DNA of 64,000 nt. Source: an uncultured Desulfomonile sp. (GTDB lineage Bacteria > Desulfobacterota > Desulfomonilia > Desulfomonilales > Desulfomonilaceae). The notes beneath the pieces are model-generated. The model saw nothing but the letters and a program-made list of their open reading frames with translations. It was not told where the DNA came from and did no database searches. The DNA lies in NCBI GenBank assembly GCA_903952205.1, contig CAJBEZ010000099.1:1-64000 (forward strand), written 5' to 3'. Made by a program: the position numbers and the translations under genes. Shown piece after piece: positions 36,614 to 46,427 of this stretch. Every line of letters starts with the position of its first letter. The first letter of the stretch is position 1.

Positions 36614-37633
36614 TTAAGGATGATTCTTGATGTAATCTACACAGAATTGAAGGGCTTCATCTCCAGGCAGTCCCTTAGTTTTCATCGAATTGACGTATTC
36701 GACCAGGATGGGTTTCATTTTTTCGGTCGTTTGCGCCTCTTGTTCGGGAGACGCCTTAGCCATTTTAATGCCTTTTTGAATGCAAAATTCTCTTGATTCA
36801 GCGTCTAATTCAGTCCACTGCTTTCCCTGTTTTGCGATCCACTCCTGATTGACCTGCGTGATAATTTCCTGAACGTCTTTCGGAAGAGAATTCCATTTGT
36901 CCTTGTTCATTACTACGAAAATTGGCGCCGTATAGGACATGGCGTAATTTTCTATGGTGGTCTTGATCATCTCGAAAAACTTCCACCCCTTTATAGGCTC
37001 AATCGGTAACAAGACACCCTCAATCAAGCCCTTTTGCAGGCCGTCATAGGTCTCCGTAATTGGCAGACTCACAGGGGCTCCTCCTACCGCAGTCACTATC
37101 GCCGCATTCTCGGCGTTTGCCTTGATTCGCAACCCCTTTATGTCGTCGATAGAGGAAATCACTTTTTTGGTATGGAATAGGCCTGGACCATGTCCGTGAA
37201 AATACATTACCTGTGAATCATCAAACTCTTTGGGCTTGAACTTCTTGTAAAACTCGTTGGTGAGATTGGTCGCCTGTATGCCGGTTGAATATCCTAGCGG
37301 CAGCGCAAGGACTTCCGTCAATGGGAACCGGCCCGGAGCGTATCCCATAAGGCTTTGACCTACGTCGGCTATTCCCTTGACCACACTGTCGTAAGTCTGT
37401 GTAGGCGGAGTCAGAGTGTTCCCGGGGAAATAGGTTACCTTGACCCTGCCGTCGGTCCGTTTTTCGATTTCCTTGCCCCATTGTTCGGAAAGTATGCTGT
37501 TCTTATGCGATGGCGGGAAAAAATTTGAGTATTTAAGTTTAATCACTTTTTCTTCCGAGCGAACAGTGGATGGACCGGAAAGGAAAAGTACAATCACAAA
37601 AAAACTGACGCAAACAGAGGCAAGCTTTTTCAT
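36614..37633 (-). CDS. dctP: TRAP transporter solute-binding protein (DctP)
   Basis: The protein has 339 residues from ATG 37633, with GGGAGA upstream, opening a signal peptide (MKKLASVCVSFFVIV ... VRSEE). The reading from 37696 would bury it. The fold shows the DctP pattern: GWEIEKRTDGRV-like residues near 50, then IKGLRIKANAEN near 150, where the conserved Arg binds the solute carboxylate. It lies 46 bases after the ligase gene and 72 before dctQ. The ligand is an organic acid that the operon then activates with CoA. Confidence 0.9.
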   Translation of the reverse strand: MKKLASVCVSFFVIVLFLSGPSTVRSEEKVIKLKYSNFFPPSHKNSILSEQWGKEIEKRTDGRVKVTYFPGNTLTPPTQTYDSVVKGIADVGQSLMGYAPGRFPLTEVLALPLGYSTGIQATNLTNEFYKKFKPKEFDDSQVMYFHGHGPGLFHTKKVISSIDDIKGLRIKANAENAAIVTAVGGAPVSLPITETYDGLQKGLIEGVLLPIEPIKGWKFFEMIKTTIENYAMSYTAPIFVVMNKDKWNSLPKDVQEIITQVNQEWIAKQGKQWTELDAESREFCIQKGIKMAKASPEQEAQTTEKMKPILVEYVNSMKTKGLPGDEALQFCVDYIKNHP

Positions 37634-37679
37634 CACATTCTCCCTTAATTTGAATACGGCCTGGTGAGTTGTTCTAAAC

Positions 37680-39185
37680 TCACTTATTCTTTTCATCTGA
37701 AAACTGTTTTATGATCTCCCTCTTCAAGATCTTGCCGGTGGCGTTCTTGGGCAGTTCGTTAACTATTACGTACTGCTTTGGAACCTTGAAAGATGCGAGA
37801 CGCAGTTTCAGGTAGGCTTTGAGATCTTCCGGGGTGATGTCTTTTCCAGGGTGGGGTGTTACAAACGCTGTTACCCGTTCACCCCATTCCCGATCCGGGA
37901 GTCCCACTACTGAGCATTCCTGAACGTCAGGACAGGTAAACAAAACCTCTTCGACTTCTCTGGGGTAAACGTTTTCGCCTCCCGTGATAATCATGTCTTT
38001 CAAGCGATCCACAATAAACAGGTAACCACGATCATCCAGCACGCCGATGTCCCCTGATCGAAACCATTCGTGATCTCGGAAAGCTCGCTGTGTGTCTTCG
38101 GGATTGTTGAGGTACCCCTTCATAATGTTTCGACCGCGAATGAGGATCTCGCCCTCCTGGCCTATTGGAAGAAAATCGCCCTGCTCATTTCCTATTTGAA
38201 TCTCTACGCCGGGGACCTCAGTTCCTACGGAGCCTATAACATGCTCATAATAATGATTGTAAGTGACGGCGGACGCTGATTCGGTCATCCCATAGCCTTC
38301 GTATATTGTAAGATTTGTCAGATCTTTCCATTGGCGAACTATTTCCGCAGCCATGCTTGCAGCCGCAGAAAAGCAATAACGGACAGCTCCAAGTTTTTGT
38401 TTTAAATCCGGAATCGAGAGCAGGCGAGAGTAAATGGTCGGTACCGCATAGAATTTTGTCACCTTCCCTGAGGCCATCCGATGAGTTACCAGTTCCATGT
38501 CATACGAAGGGAGGAGTTCAATGCACCCACAACTAAAAATGGTGGCGTTCATGATGTGTATTTGCCCGAACACATGATTAAGGGGCAAGCAGCACAAAAC
38601 TCGATCCGTCTCCGAAGAATGCTCTGAATAGGCAACATTATGACTACTAACATTGATGTTCTCGTGGGTAAGCATTACCCCCTTAGGTGTGCCGGTCGTC
38701 CCGCCGGTATATAAAACAGCGGCCGTGTCGTTCCTGTCTCTTTCAATTGACCTGAAATTTTCACACCCAAGTTCTAAGAGCTTCAACAGAGGGAGATCTC
38801 CATTCGGGGAAATTATCTTTTCGATTCTGGCTGTTTGTGCATATCTTCCGATTTGTTCCAATTTTTCATCGGCCATGAGGATCAAACGCGGTTTTGCATG
38901 GGTGAGCAAAAGTTCCAGTTCATCGCTCTGAAGCGCACTGGACAATGTTACCGCCACACCCCCGGATTTGAGAACGCCGAAATAGAATGCCAGCCAGTCA
39001 GCGGAATTGGGGGCGCAAAGACCAACCATATCGCCAGGTTGAATGCCCAATTTGATTAGCCCTGTGGCCACGCGATTGGCTCGTCGATTGAAATCGAGAT
39101 AGGGAATTTCCGAATCGTTTTCACTGATTGCGGGGCGGTCCGGGAATAAGATTGCGGCCTTGTCGAGGTTCTTGGCGACATTCAT
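37680..39185 (-). CDS. acyl-CoA synthetase (AMP-forming ligase)
   Basis: The protein has 501 residues. ATG 39185 follows AGGA. The ANL-superfamily motifs are all present: YTGGTTGTPKGVMLTH (P-loop), YEGYGMTES, SGDIGVLDDRGYL, the hinge DRLKDMIITGGENVYP, and the catalytic Lys in NATGKILKREI. It makes an acyl-CoA from a free acid, CoA and ATP. It is the first gene of the operon and defines its substrate as a carboxylic acid; the chain or ring type cannot be read from the sequence. A promoter is visible at 39244-39272. Confidence 0.9.
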   Translation of the reverse strand: MNVAKNLDKAAILFPDRPAISENDSEIPYLDFNRRANRVATGLIKLGIQPGDMVGLCAPNSADWLAFYFGVLKSGGVAVTLSSALQSDELELLLTHAKPRLILMADEKLEQIGRYAQTARIEKIISPNGDLPLLKLLELGCENFRSIERDRNDTAAVLYTGGTTGTPKGVMLTHENINVSSHNVAYSEHSSETDRVLCCLPLNHVFGQIHIMNATIFSCGCIELLPSYDMELVTHRMASGKVTKFYAVPTIYSRLLSIPDLKQKLGAVRYCFSAAASMAAEIVRQWKDLTNLTIYEGYGMTESASAVTYNHYYEHVIGSVGTEVPGVEIQIGNEQGDFLPIGQEGEILIRGRNIMKGYLNNPEDTQRAFRDHEWFRSGDIGVLDDRGYLFIVDRLKDMIITGGENVYPREVEEVLFTCPDVQECSVVGLPDREWGERVTAFVTPHPGKDITPEDLKAYLKLRLASFKVPKQYVIVNELPKNATGKILKREIIKQFSDEKNK

Positions 39186-39229
39186 TGCAGGATCCTAAAA
39201 GGGGTAACGCGATGGAAGATTTTTCAAAG

Positions 39230-39272
39230 GACTAATTGTCTAATATTTACCCCTGTGAATAAATGGCGTCAA
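39230..39272 (-). promoter_or_regulatory. promoter of the ligase-TRAP-dehydrogenase operon with a possible operator
   Basis: On the minus strand, TTGACG (39272-39267) and TAAATA (39249-39244) are separated by exactly 17 bases, placing a start site near 39238 and a leader of about 50 bases. GACTAATTGTC at 39230-39240, a short inverted repeat, covers the expected start site and could be the binding site of the divergent FadR-type regulator. It is not a close match to the TNGTNNNACNA consensus of this group, so the operator is only a suggestion. Confidence 0.4.
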
Positions 39273-39348
39273 GAAATAATTATATAATAGTCAATTTTTC
39301 TCTTTGAAAAAAAATCGCTTTTAAGTAAACTGCGCAAAAAAGGTGAAA

Positions 39349-40101
39349 ATGAAGAAGTTTAAGCCGATTAGACAGACTAGGGTTTCTGAGGAAGTCACGG
39401 AGCAGATAAAGCAATGTATCCTGCTCGGGGATTTCAATGCAGGCGATAAACTCCCGGCTGAACGTGAACTTATGGAGCAATTCCAGGTCAGCAGGGTGGC
39501 AATACGCGAGGCGCTTCGCGCATTGGAGAACTCGGGTTTCGTCTCAACGCGGCAGGGCGCGACTGGTGGAACTTATGTGATCGAGCTTTCCTTCGAGAAT
39601 CTCTCAAGCGCTTTCATAGATCTTTTCCTGGCCGAAAAAATTTCGATCCCCGAAATGTTCCATGTCAGAGTCCTGATCGAACCTGAGGTTGCCCGTTTGG
39701 CGGCCATGAGGATCACGCCTGAATCCACGGAAAAGCTGCTGGAAATACTGGAGAAAGAGGAATCGCCGGTAAACTCCCTTGCAGATGACATTGAAACAAA
39801 AACCATGGCGCATTTTGTTCTTGCGGAAATCTGCGGAAATCGCTTTCTGGAAGCCCTTGTGAAATCTCTTATGAGAGTTACAAAAAAAGTTATTGAAGCT
39901 GTAAACCCAAACACGTTGTCCATGCATCCAGCGGGAATGCACCGTCCCATAGTCGAGGCGGTAATTGCCGGAAAGCCTGATGAAGCAGCGGAGGCAATGA
40001 GAAGGCACGCCTTGGAATTCGGTGAGGTGATGATCGAAATGGAGAGAGCCCATCGTGAAAGTTTGCGATCAGGGTTCAACATGAAAAACAGTGTGGGTTA
40101 A
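39349..40101 (+). CDS. FadR-type (GntR family, FCD domain) transcriptional regulator
   Basis: The protein has 250 residues from ATG 39349; an upstream GTG at 39343 overlaps the AAGGTG site. The winged helix covers residues 10-75: ILLGDFNAGDKLPAEREL and SRVAIREALRALE are the GntR signature. The FCD ligand domain follows, with the acid ligands and His residues (FHVRVLIEPEVARLAA, DDIETKTMAHF, HRPIVEAV). It is divergent from the catabolic operon and probably represses it, with an acid or CoA ester from the pathway as inducer. A receiver-only gene lies 28 bases downstream. Confidence 0.88.
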   Translation: MKKFKPIRQTRVSEEVTEQIKQCILLGDFNAGDKLPAERELMEQFQVSRVAIREALRALENSGFVSTRQGATGGTYVIELSFENLSSAFIDLFLAEKISIPEMFHVRVLIEPEVARLAAMRITPESTEKLLEILEKEESPVNSLADDIETKTMAHFVLAEICGNRFLEALVKSLMRVTKKVIEAVNPNTLSMHPAGMHRPIVEAVIAGKPDEAAEAMRRHALEFGEVMIEMERAHRESLRSGFNMKNSVG

Positions 40102-40129
40102 GCGCTTCAATAATCAATGGGAAAATTAA

Positions 40130-40615
40130 ATGAAAAACAGCGAAATATTAGTGGGTAAACGAATTCTTGCTGTCGATGACGAACCTGATGTGCTTGATAT
40201 GGTTCAGGAGCAGCTTGAAGCATGTGAGATTACAACCTCCGAGAGTTATGAACAGGCTGAAGAACTGTTGTCAAGCGCCTCCTTCGATCTGGCGTTACTG
40301 GACATCATGGGTGTGAGAGGATTTGATTTACTTGAGATATGCAGGGACAAAAGACTTCCCGCCGCCATGCTTACAGCTCATTCCATAAATGCGGATAGTG
40401 TCAACAGGGCTATGAGTTTAGGGGCCATTTCGTTCCTGCCCAAAGAGGAATTGGTAAATATCCAGGAACATCTCGTGGACATCTTTGAGGGTCTGGCTCA
40501 AGGTCAAAGCCACTGGAGAAGACTTTTTGATCGTCTAGGCCCATTCTTCAGGGATCGGCTGGGACTCACATGGGAGAACATCGGAAAACCGAGGAATCCT
40601 CCTTACATGTATTGA
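40130..40615 (+). CDS. single-domain response regulator (receiver)
   Basis: The protein has 161 residues. The receiver has the acidic pair (AVDDEPD), phosphorylation site Asp58 in LLDIMG, a Thr in MLTAHS and the Lys in LPKEEL. After the domain come about 40 residues (SHWRRLFDRLGPFFRDRLG) that contain no DNA-binding domain. It probably passes a phosphate or protein signal. It follows the FadR-type gene in the same direction and may share its transcript. Confidence 0.85.
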   Translation: MKNSEILVGKRILAVDDEPDVLDMVQEQLEACEITTSESYEQAEELLSSASFDLALLDIMGVRGFDLLEICRDKRLPAAMLTAHSINADSVNRAMSLGAISFLPKEELVNIQEHLVDIFEGLAQGQSHWRRLFDRLGPFFRDRLGLTWENIGKPRNPPYMY

Positions 40616-40917
40616 ATCCTGACTTTGAATATTCCAGACTTTTCTGTAAGCCATAGCTCAATCGAACAGCAAAGAATTTTCAGCGTGATTTCCTGGTCGA
40701 AAATTTAGCGCCAACCTGGAAATATCGAATCTGCGGCTAAAACCGCTCCTCACTGCAATATCAATCATTATTCCTGTATAAACAATATGGTATCCAGGAC
40801 AAATAAAATAAATTGATACCAAATATTGTCAATTCGTGGTAATATGAACACTATACACCCATATTCGAAGGTAAAGCTTTTCCTGTCTGATAGCTTGAAT
40901 TTTTAGTAGGCTCTGAG
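40616..40917. other. intergenic stretch, 302 bp
   Basis: Nothing recognised apart from the presumed promoter of the barrel gene. No strong terminator hairpin seen. Confidence 0.4.
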
Positions 40918-41847
40918 ATGAACCTCAAGACCTCATTTTACACTTTAGTGTCCATTATCCTGATATTGGCGACTCCATCCTTTGTGCAGTCGCAAGGATC
41001 ATTTTTTGGTTCGGATACGCTTTCTTTGATTTCACCTGCGCCCAGGCTGAGTGTTGGTTACATGTTTCCTTCCGGGCCTACGACTTTGAAGCTGGACATA
41101 AAAGGCGGACCAGCGGATTCAATAAAGAGGCTTACCCAGTCGTACAAATTGCAGGGACTGTGGGCCGAGTTAGCCATACCGATCAGAACTCCCAGCCCTT
41201 TGAGTTTTGAGATCGGAGGAGCTTATCTTTTCTCCGCAAATAATAGGTCTACCGAGACTTATGTTACAACTAATGATTATGGGGGCGAAGAGAGAAGTTG
41301 GCGCACCGGCACTCAGATGTGGTACTTTCAAGCGATGGCCACCTATCAGATTACATCTTCAATCTCAGGTGTATTAGGTTTTCGGTACGACTCATTCGTA
41401 ACAAAGTTCAGTGAACCTGAAAATCTTGTGGGAAATAGGACAATATTGTTTCATACAGCGGATTTCACTGTTAATGCGGATATTCCCTTTTTTGGTGTCG
41501 AATATTCCAGGAGGTTCATGCACGGCAGTACAATTAACGCCGGGATAATTGGTCTTCCAGCTTTCCCCTGCGATCTTCTTCATCGCGAAACCCGGGAAAG
41601 CATAAAAAAGATGTCTTTTAATAACGGATCAGACTCCGGGTATTTTCTCGAGGCCTGGGCGGGATTATCGCTTCCCATAACTCCTTGGCTCCAGGCTGGA
41701 GCATTTTCGAAATACAGTGGCGCTAACGCCAAGACAATGGCAGATTTGTCATTGTCAGGCACCGACAACAACTCGCAATATAAGACCGAGGTAACGTTCG
41801 ACAGGGGAGTGTGGATTGTCGCTGGATTCGTCGGCGCCTCCTTTTAG
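40918..41847 (+). CDS. outer-membrane beta-barrel protein of unknown function
   Basis: The protein has 309 residues. A signal peptide (MNLKTSFYTLVSIILILA ... FVQSQ) is followed by many alternating beta strands with Gly and aromatic residues (LSVGYMFPSGPTTLKLDI, WYFQAMATYQI) and a C-terminal strand ending in Phe (VAGFVGASF), as required for barrel insertion. It is likely an outer-membrane protein or porin-like barrel. No substrate can be inferred. The MFS exporter gene starts 34 bases after its stop. Confidence 0.7.
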   Translation: MNLKTSFYTLVSIILILATPSFVQSQGSFFGSDTLSLISPAPRLSVGYMFPSGPTTLKLDIKGGPADSIKRLTQSYKLQGLWAELAIPIRTPSPLSFEIGGAYLFSANNRSTETYVTTNDYGGEERSWRTGTQMWYFQAMATYQITSSISGVLGFRYDSFVTKFSEPENLVGNRTILFHTADFTVNADIPFFGVEYSRRFMHGSTINAGIIGLPAFPCDLLHRETRESIKKMSFNNGSDSGYFLEAWAGLSLPITPWLQAGAFSKYSGANAKTMADLSLSGTDNNSQYKTEVTFDRGVWIVAGFVGASF

Positions 41848-41880
41848 CTTGCAACTCCTTCCAGGGTATCTTTACAGGTA

Positions 41881-43274
41881 TGAACAATGATGCTGTAATA
41901 GATGAATCAACCAAGAATGCCGTATTCCTGGTCGCCACCATCGCCGCTTTTATGACCCCCTTTATGGCCTCGTCAATCAATGTGGCCTTGCCCGCAATTG
42001 AGTCCAATTTTCAGATCGACACCATTCTTCTTAGCTGGGTTCCTACCTCTTATCTCCTCTCCACATGTATGTTTCTTGCGCCTTTTGGAAGACTGGCGGA
42101 CATAGTTGGCAGGAAGAACGTTTTTGTGTGCGGATCGATAATATTCACCATCGCCGCCTGTCTCTCGGCAGTTTCATACAATATATGGATGTTACTGACT
42201 TTCCGGGTGCTTCAGGGGATGGGATCGGCAATGATATTCGGGACAGGTATGGCCATGCTCGCCACGGTTTTTCCTCCCGGAGAAAGAGGCAGGGCCATTG
42301 GGATCAACGTGGCCGCCGTGTATATTGGAATGGCTGTTGGGCCGTTTATTGGAGGGATATTGACGGAACAATTTTCATGGAGGGGTGTGTTTGCGTCAAC
42401 TGTTCCGCTCGGTGTCTTATGTACTTGCGTTTCACTGTGGAAGCTCAGATGGAAACGCAAGAAAACGGAAGCTGAAAAATTCGACGTGCTGGGATCTATC
42501 CTCTACGGCATTGCAATCATCGGAGTCATGTTAGGATTGTCCAAGCTACCCTCCGTCATTGGGGCGCTGTCCATAGTCGGTGGAATAGGATTCTTCATAC
42601 TCTTTGTTAAATGTGAACTGAAGACCCCGTATCCAGTGATAAGCATGGACATGTTCCTAAATAACAGGCCGTTCGCCTTTTCTGGCCTGGCCGCATTGAT
42701 AAATTACAGCGCAACGTTTGCTGTATCGTTTCTGTTAAGTCTGTATCTTCAGTACGTGAAGGGATTTAGCCCTAAGGAGGCCGGCCTTGTTTTGATGGTT
42801 CAACCTATCGCCATGGCCATATTATCCCCATTGGCAGGCAGGGCTTCCGACAGAATTGAACCTCAGCGGGTCGCGTCGCTGGGTATGCTGATTACCGCCA
42901 TAGGGCTCTTTCTTATGTCATTTCTGAACGCGAACACCAAGACATCAATGATAACAGCCAATCTTGCCGTTTTGGGATTGGGTTTCGCCCTGTTTTCCTC
43001 CCCAAATATGAACGCCATCATGTCTTCAGTTGACAGATCCAGCTACGGATTAGCCTCCGGCGTGGTAAGCTCCATGAGACTCATGGGGCAAATGCTAAGC
43101 ATGGGCCTGGTCTCGGTCATGTTTGCGCTGTACATTGGGCCAGTTGATTTTTCCCCTAAGATAATGGCTCAGTTTCTCGAGTGTCTCAATAGATCGTTCA
43201 TCATTTTCGCAATAATATGCGTCATTGGGATTTACTTTTCGCTAGCCAGGGGCAGAATCCTCGGAAGTCCCTGA
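41881..43274 (+). CDS. MFS transporter, DHA2 (EmrB/QacA) family
   Basis: The protein has 464 residues from ATG 41881; a GTG at 41811 would place the start inside the barrel gene. Fourteen membrane helices are expected, with the family phrases VALPAIESNFQID, WVPTSYLL, GRLADIVGRKNVF and VLQGMGSAMIFGTGMAML. DHA2 proteins export drugs and other hydrophobic compounds using protons. The closeness to a barrel gene suggests an export pair, but there is no EmrA-type adaptor. The ribosome site is weak. Confidence 0.85.
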
Positions 43275-43437
43275 TACTTCCATATAATGATCACGAGACT
43301 GAATCGAGCCGGGCTATTTTCTTTTAGAAGCAAATCCTGTTAAATGGATGTCGAATTGCTGGAGTCCCTTTGGATTCATACGCCGTCATCCATCATTAAC
43401 AGAATCGCTCTGTGAAAGATTTAGGAAAAGTTAATCG

Positions 43438-44922
43438 ATGTTTCATAGTGTCAGTCTGAAAACGCGTATACTTATTATTCTTGGAGCCCTTTTATCAATT
43501 ACCGCAGCCGGCGCCATCATATCCATATCTCACATGTACGTCATGGACAGGTACATGAACAAGTTTCTGGAGACCGATCTCCAGGCGATTCAGGCGTCCC
43601 AGGAACTCGAGAATGCCCTCGTCATGCAGAAGGGTTATGTTACCTACTATTTCCAGGACAGGGACCCTGCGTGGCTTGATGAACTCCAGAAACATGACAC
43701 GTCCTTCGAAACATGGCTGAAACGAGCGCGACAACTCGCTGAAACCTCAAAGGAAAGAGATATACTCAATGAGATTGAATCTCAGTATATTCGTTACAGC
43801 ATGTCCAGGGATGATGTGGTTAATCTCTACAAGGAAGGCAAAGTTCAGGAAGGATATGAAAAACACAAGAACGCCAGAAATCAGTTTTTCAAGATTATTG
43901 ACTCATGTAGGAAGTACAAGACAACTTATGTAGAACGGGTAAATGATGTCCAGGAATCGTTGAGGGATCGCGCCGGACTCATAAACGCACTGGCGATCAG
44001 TGGGCTTGTAATGGTGCTACTTCTGGGGATAGTGTTGGCCTACATCCTTTTAAATCAGGTATTGGGTCCAATAAGGAGACTCGCCACATTTTATGACGAG
44101 AGGAAGAGCCTCGGGATTGAAGGAAACGAAGTAAAGGCGCTGAGTCGACGTTTTGAGAATCTCCTGCAGGATGTGGATCAGACCAGATCAAAGCTTGAAT
44201 TGAGCCAGGAGCATCTTGAACAGGCCGAAAAATGGGCGCTTGTGGGAAAACTGGCCGCAGGTGTCGCTCACAGCGTCCGTAACCCACTGACGTCAGTTAA
44301 AATGCGGCTGTTTTCCATGGAAAGGACCTTGGATCTCACCGCAAGCCAGAAGGATGACCTGGAAGTAATTTCCGAAGAAATCGGTCACATTGACACGATC
44401 GTGGGAAATTTTCTGGAGTTTTCCCGGCCTCCAAAACTTAAAATGCATAAAATTAGTCCGTCAGACTCTGTAGACATGGCTGTTAAGCTTCTTAAACACA
44501 GGCTTGAATCTTATGATGTCAGGGTTGAGCTGATCCGAAACGTCAGGCTTCCCGAGATTCAGGCTGACCCGGACCAGTTGAAGGAAGTGTTCGTGAATCT
44601 GATTGTAAACGCATGTGAAGCCATGGTGAGCGGTGGGCATATAACCATTCGAGAGAGGAAAGAGGTCCTTGAACAGGAAGGCTCTGTTTTGGTGATCGAG
44701 ATGATGGACGATGGTCCTGGAATACCTGATTCTATTCAGGAAAAACTTTTTCAGCCTTTTTTTAGCACTAAGGAAGAAGGCACAGGCTTGGGACTTAGTA
44801 TTGTCCAGCGTATAATTGAAGAACACGGTGGATGGGTTGAGCTTGAGTCACTGGAGGGGAAAGGGGCTATATTTAGAATCAAGCTCCCAGCATCTGGAGA
44901 TGTGGTGTGGGAAAAATACTGA
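43438..44922 (+). CDS. membrane sensor histidine kinase
   Basis: The protein has 494 residues. Two membrane helices (about 10-30 and 182-205) enclose a 150-residue periplasmic helical sensor domain. A coiled linker precedes the H box GVAHSVRNPLTS with His278, then N box NLIVNACEAM, G1 DDGPGIPDS and G2 GTGLGLSI. It belongs with NtrB/AtoS-like kinases. Its last 16 bases overlap the start of the sigma54 regulator gene, so the two form a two-component pair. Confidence 0.9.
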   Translation: MFHSVSLKTRILIILGALLSITAAGAIISISHMYVMDRYMNKFLETDLQAIQASQELENALVMQKGYVTYYFQDRDPAWLDELQKHDTSFETWLKRARQLAETSKERDILNEIESQYIRYSMSRDDVVNLYKEGKVQEGYEKHKNARNQFFKIIDSCRKYKTTYVERVNDVQESLRDRAGLINALAISGLVMVLLLGIVLAYILLNQVLGPIRRLATFYDERKSLGIEGNEVKALSRRFENLLQDVDQTRSKLELSQEHLEQAEKWALVGKLAAGVAHSVRNPLTSVKMRLFSMERTLDLTASQKDDLEVISEEIGHIDTIVGNFLEFSRPPKLKMHKISPSDSVDMAVKLLKHRLESYDVRVELIRNVRLPEIQADPDQLKEVFVNLIVNACEAMVSGGHITIRERKEVLEQEGSVLVIEMMDDGPGIPDSIQEKLFQPFFSTKEEGTGLGLSIVQRIIEEHGGWVELESLEGKGAIFRIKLPASGDVVWEKY

Positions 44923-46334
44923 TTGTAGATGATGACGCCCAGTTGCGTCTTAGTTTTGAAAAGATACTCACCGCCGAGGGTCATAAAGTGCTAATGGCGG
45001 CCACTGGAGAGAGCGGACTCGAAATTGTCAAGAATGACCGTCCGGAGATCGTTGTCATGGATGTCAGGTTACCAGGAATGGGAGGACTGGAGGCCTTCAA
45101 GGCCATGCACGAGGTCGACGCCAAACTTCCTGTCATAATTATGACCGCCTACGGGACTACAGACACGGCGATAGAGGCAACCAAGCTGGGAGCGTTTGAC
45201 TATTTGCTTAAGCCATTTGACATACCGGAAATGCTCTCAAATATTGACAAAGCCCTTTCAGCTTCAAAATTCATGCGATCCAGAGTTGAAATCGAACCGG
45301 CGCAGGAAGGGGGGGCCACCGAAGTCATTTTTGGACGCAGCAAGGCGATGCAGGAGGTTTATAAGCAAATTGGCAGAGTCGCGTCCACCGCTGCCACAAT
45401 ACTTATCCGTGGTGAGTCGGGCACTGGCAAGGAGTTGGTGGCAAGAGCTATCTATCAGCACAGCGCAAGGGCCAACAAGCCTTTCCTGGTGATAAACTGC
45501 GTTGCCATCCCAGAAACTTTACTTGAGAGTGAACTATTCGGATATGAAAAGGGCGCATTCACTGGAGCGGTAAACCGACGTATCGGGAAGATTGAACAGG
45601 CCAACGGAGGAACTGTTTTCCTGGACGAGATAGGTGATATGCCGTTCAGTATTCAGGCCAAAATATTGCGTCTACTTCAGGAGAGAAGCATAGAACGACT
45701 GGGTGGGCGTTCGCCAATTCCCGTGGATGTTCGAGTTATAGCCGCTACAAACCGAGATCTGGAAACCGCCCTGCTTGATGGCAGGTTTCGTGAAGATCTT
45801 TACTATCGTCTCAAGGTGGTGACTCTCAATCTTCCGCCGCTTCGCGAGCGTGTGGGTGACATTCCTATACTTGCCAAATATTTCCTGAAACGGTTTTCTG
45901 ACGAAATGGGGATTGACAGCCCTGGGTTGACCGACAAGGCCAGGGATGTCATGGAATCCTATTCTTGGCCCGGCAATGTGCGAGAACTCGGAAATGCTGT
46001 TCAAAAAGGGCTTATTTTTAGTAGAGGCGCTCCGATATGCGCCGAAGAAATATCGCAGGCGATAAAAATTGAAACTGACACCTTGGTTGCGCCGCCTGAT
46101 CTGCCTCCGGATTCGATTGAGGAATGGGTTAAGGCTTCTTTAGCAGCGGGTGGGGATAATTTGTTTGTGGACATGGTAGATCAGTTCTCGAAGATTCTAA
46201 TGACTCAGGCCCTTTTAAATACGGGAGGAAATCGATCTCAGGCCGCCAAACTACTGGGGTTGTCAAGACCCACTCTGCTAGCCAAGATTGAGAAATACAG
46301 GATTAAGATTGAAGCTTCTATAAAAGGCAGTTGA
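44907..46334 (+). CDS. sigma54-dependent response regulator (NtrC/AtoC family)
   Basis: The protein has 475 residues from GTG 44907. A receiver with Asp52 (VVMDVRLPG) is followed by the AAA+ domain with GESGTGKE (Walker A), GAFTGA for sigma54 contact, and FLDEIGDM (Walker B), then a Fis-type HTH ([21 protein letters not shown]). It activates transcription from sigma54 promoters when phosphorylated by the kinase at 43438-44922. Target genes are unknown; the nearby fusion protein at 46428 is an obvious candidate, but I found no clear -24/-12 site. Confidence 0.92.
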   Translation: MGKILIVDDDAQLRLSFEKILTAEGHKVLMAATGESGLEIVKNDRPEIVVMDVRLPGMGGLEAFKAMHEVDAKLPVIIMTAYGTTDTAIEATKLGAFDYLLKPFDIPEMLSNIDKALSASKFMRSRVEIEPAQEGGATEVIFGRSKAMQEVYKQIGRVASTAATILIRGESGTGKELVARAIYQHSARANKPFLVINCVAIPETLLESELFGYEKGAFTGAVNRRIGKIEQANGGTVFLDEIGDMPFSIQAKILRLLQERSIERLGGRSPIPVDVRVIAATNRDLETALLDGRFREDLYYRLKVVTLNLPPLRERVGDIPILAKYFLKRFSDEMGIDSPGLTDKARDVMESYSWPGNVRELGNAVQKGLIFSRGAPICAEEISQAIKIETDTLVAPPDLPPDSIEEWVKASLAAGGDNLFVDMVDQFSKILMTQALLNTGGNRSQAAKLLGLSRPTLLAKIEKYRIKIEASIKGS

Positions 46335-46427
46335 GAAATTGCCCAATGGAAAGAAAGTCAAGATGTCAAGCCAATTTACATGCCATGAGCAATCGTAACG
46401 TAATGGCATAGACTAGAAAATCGGGCC

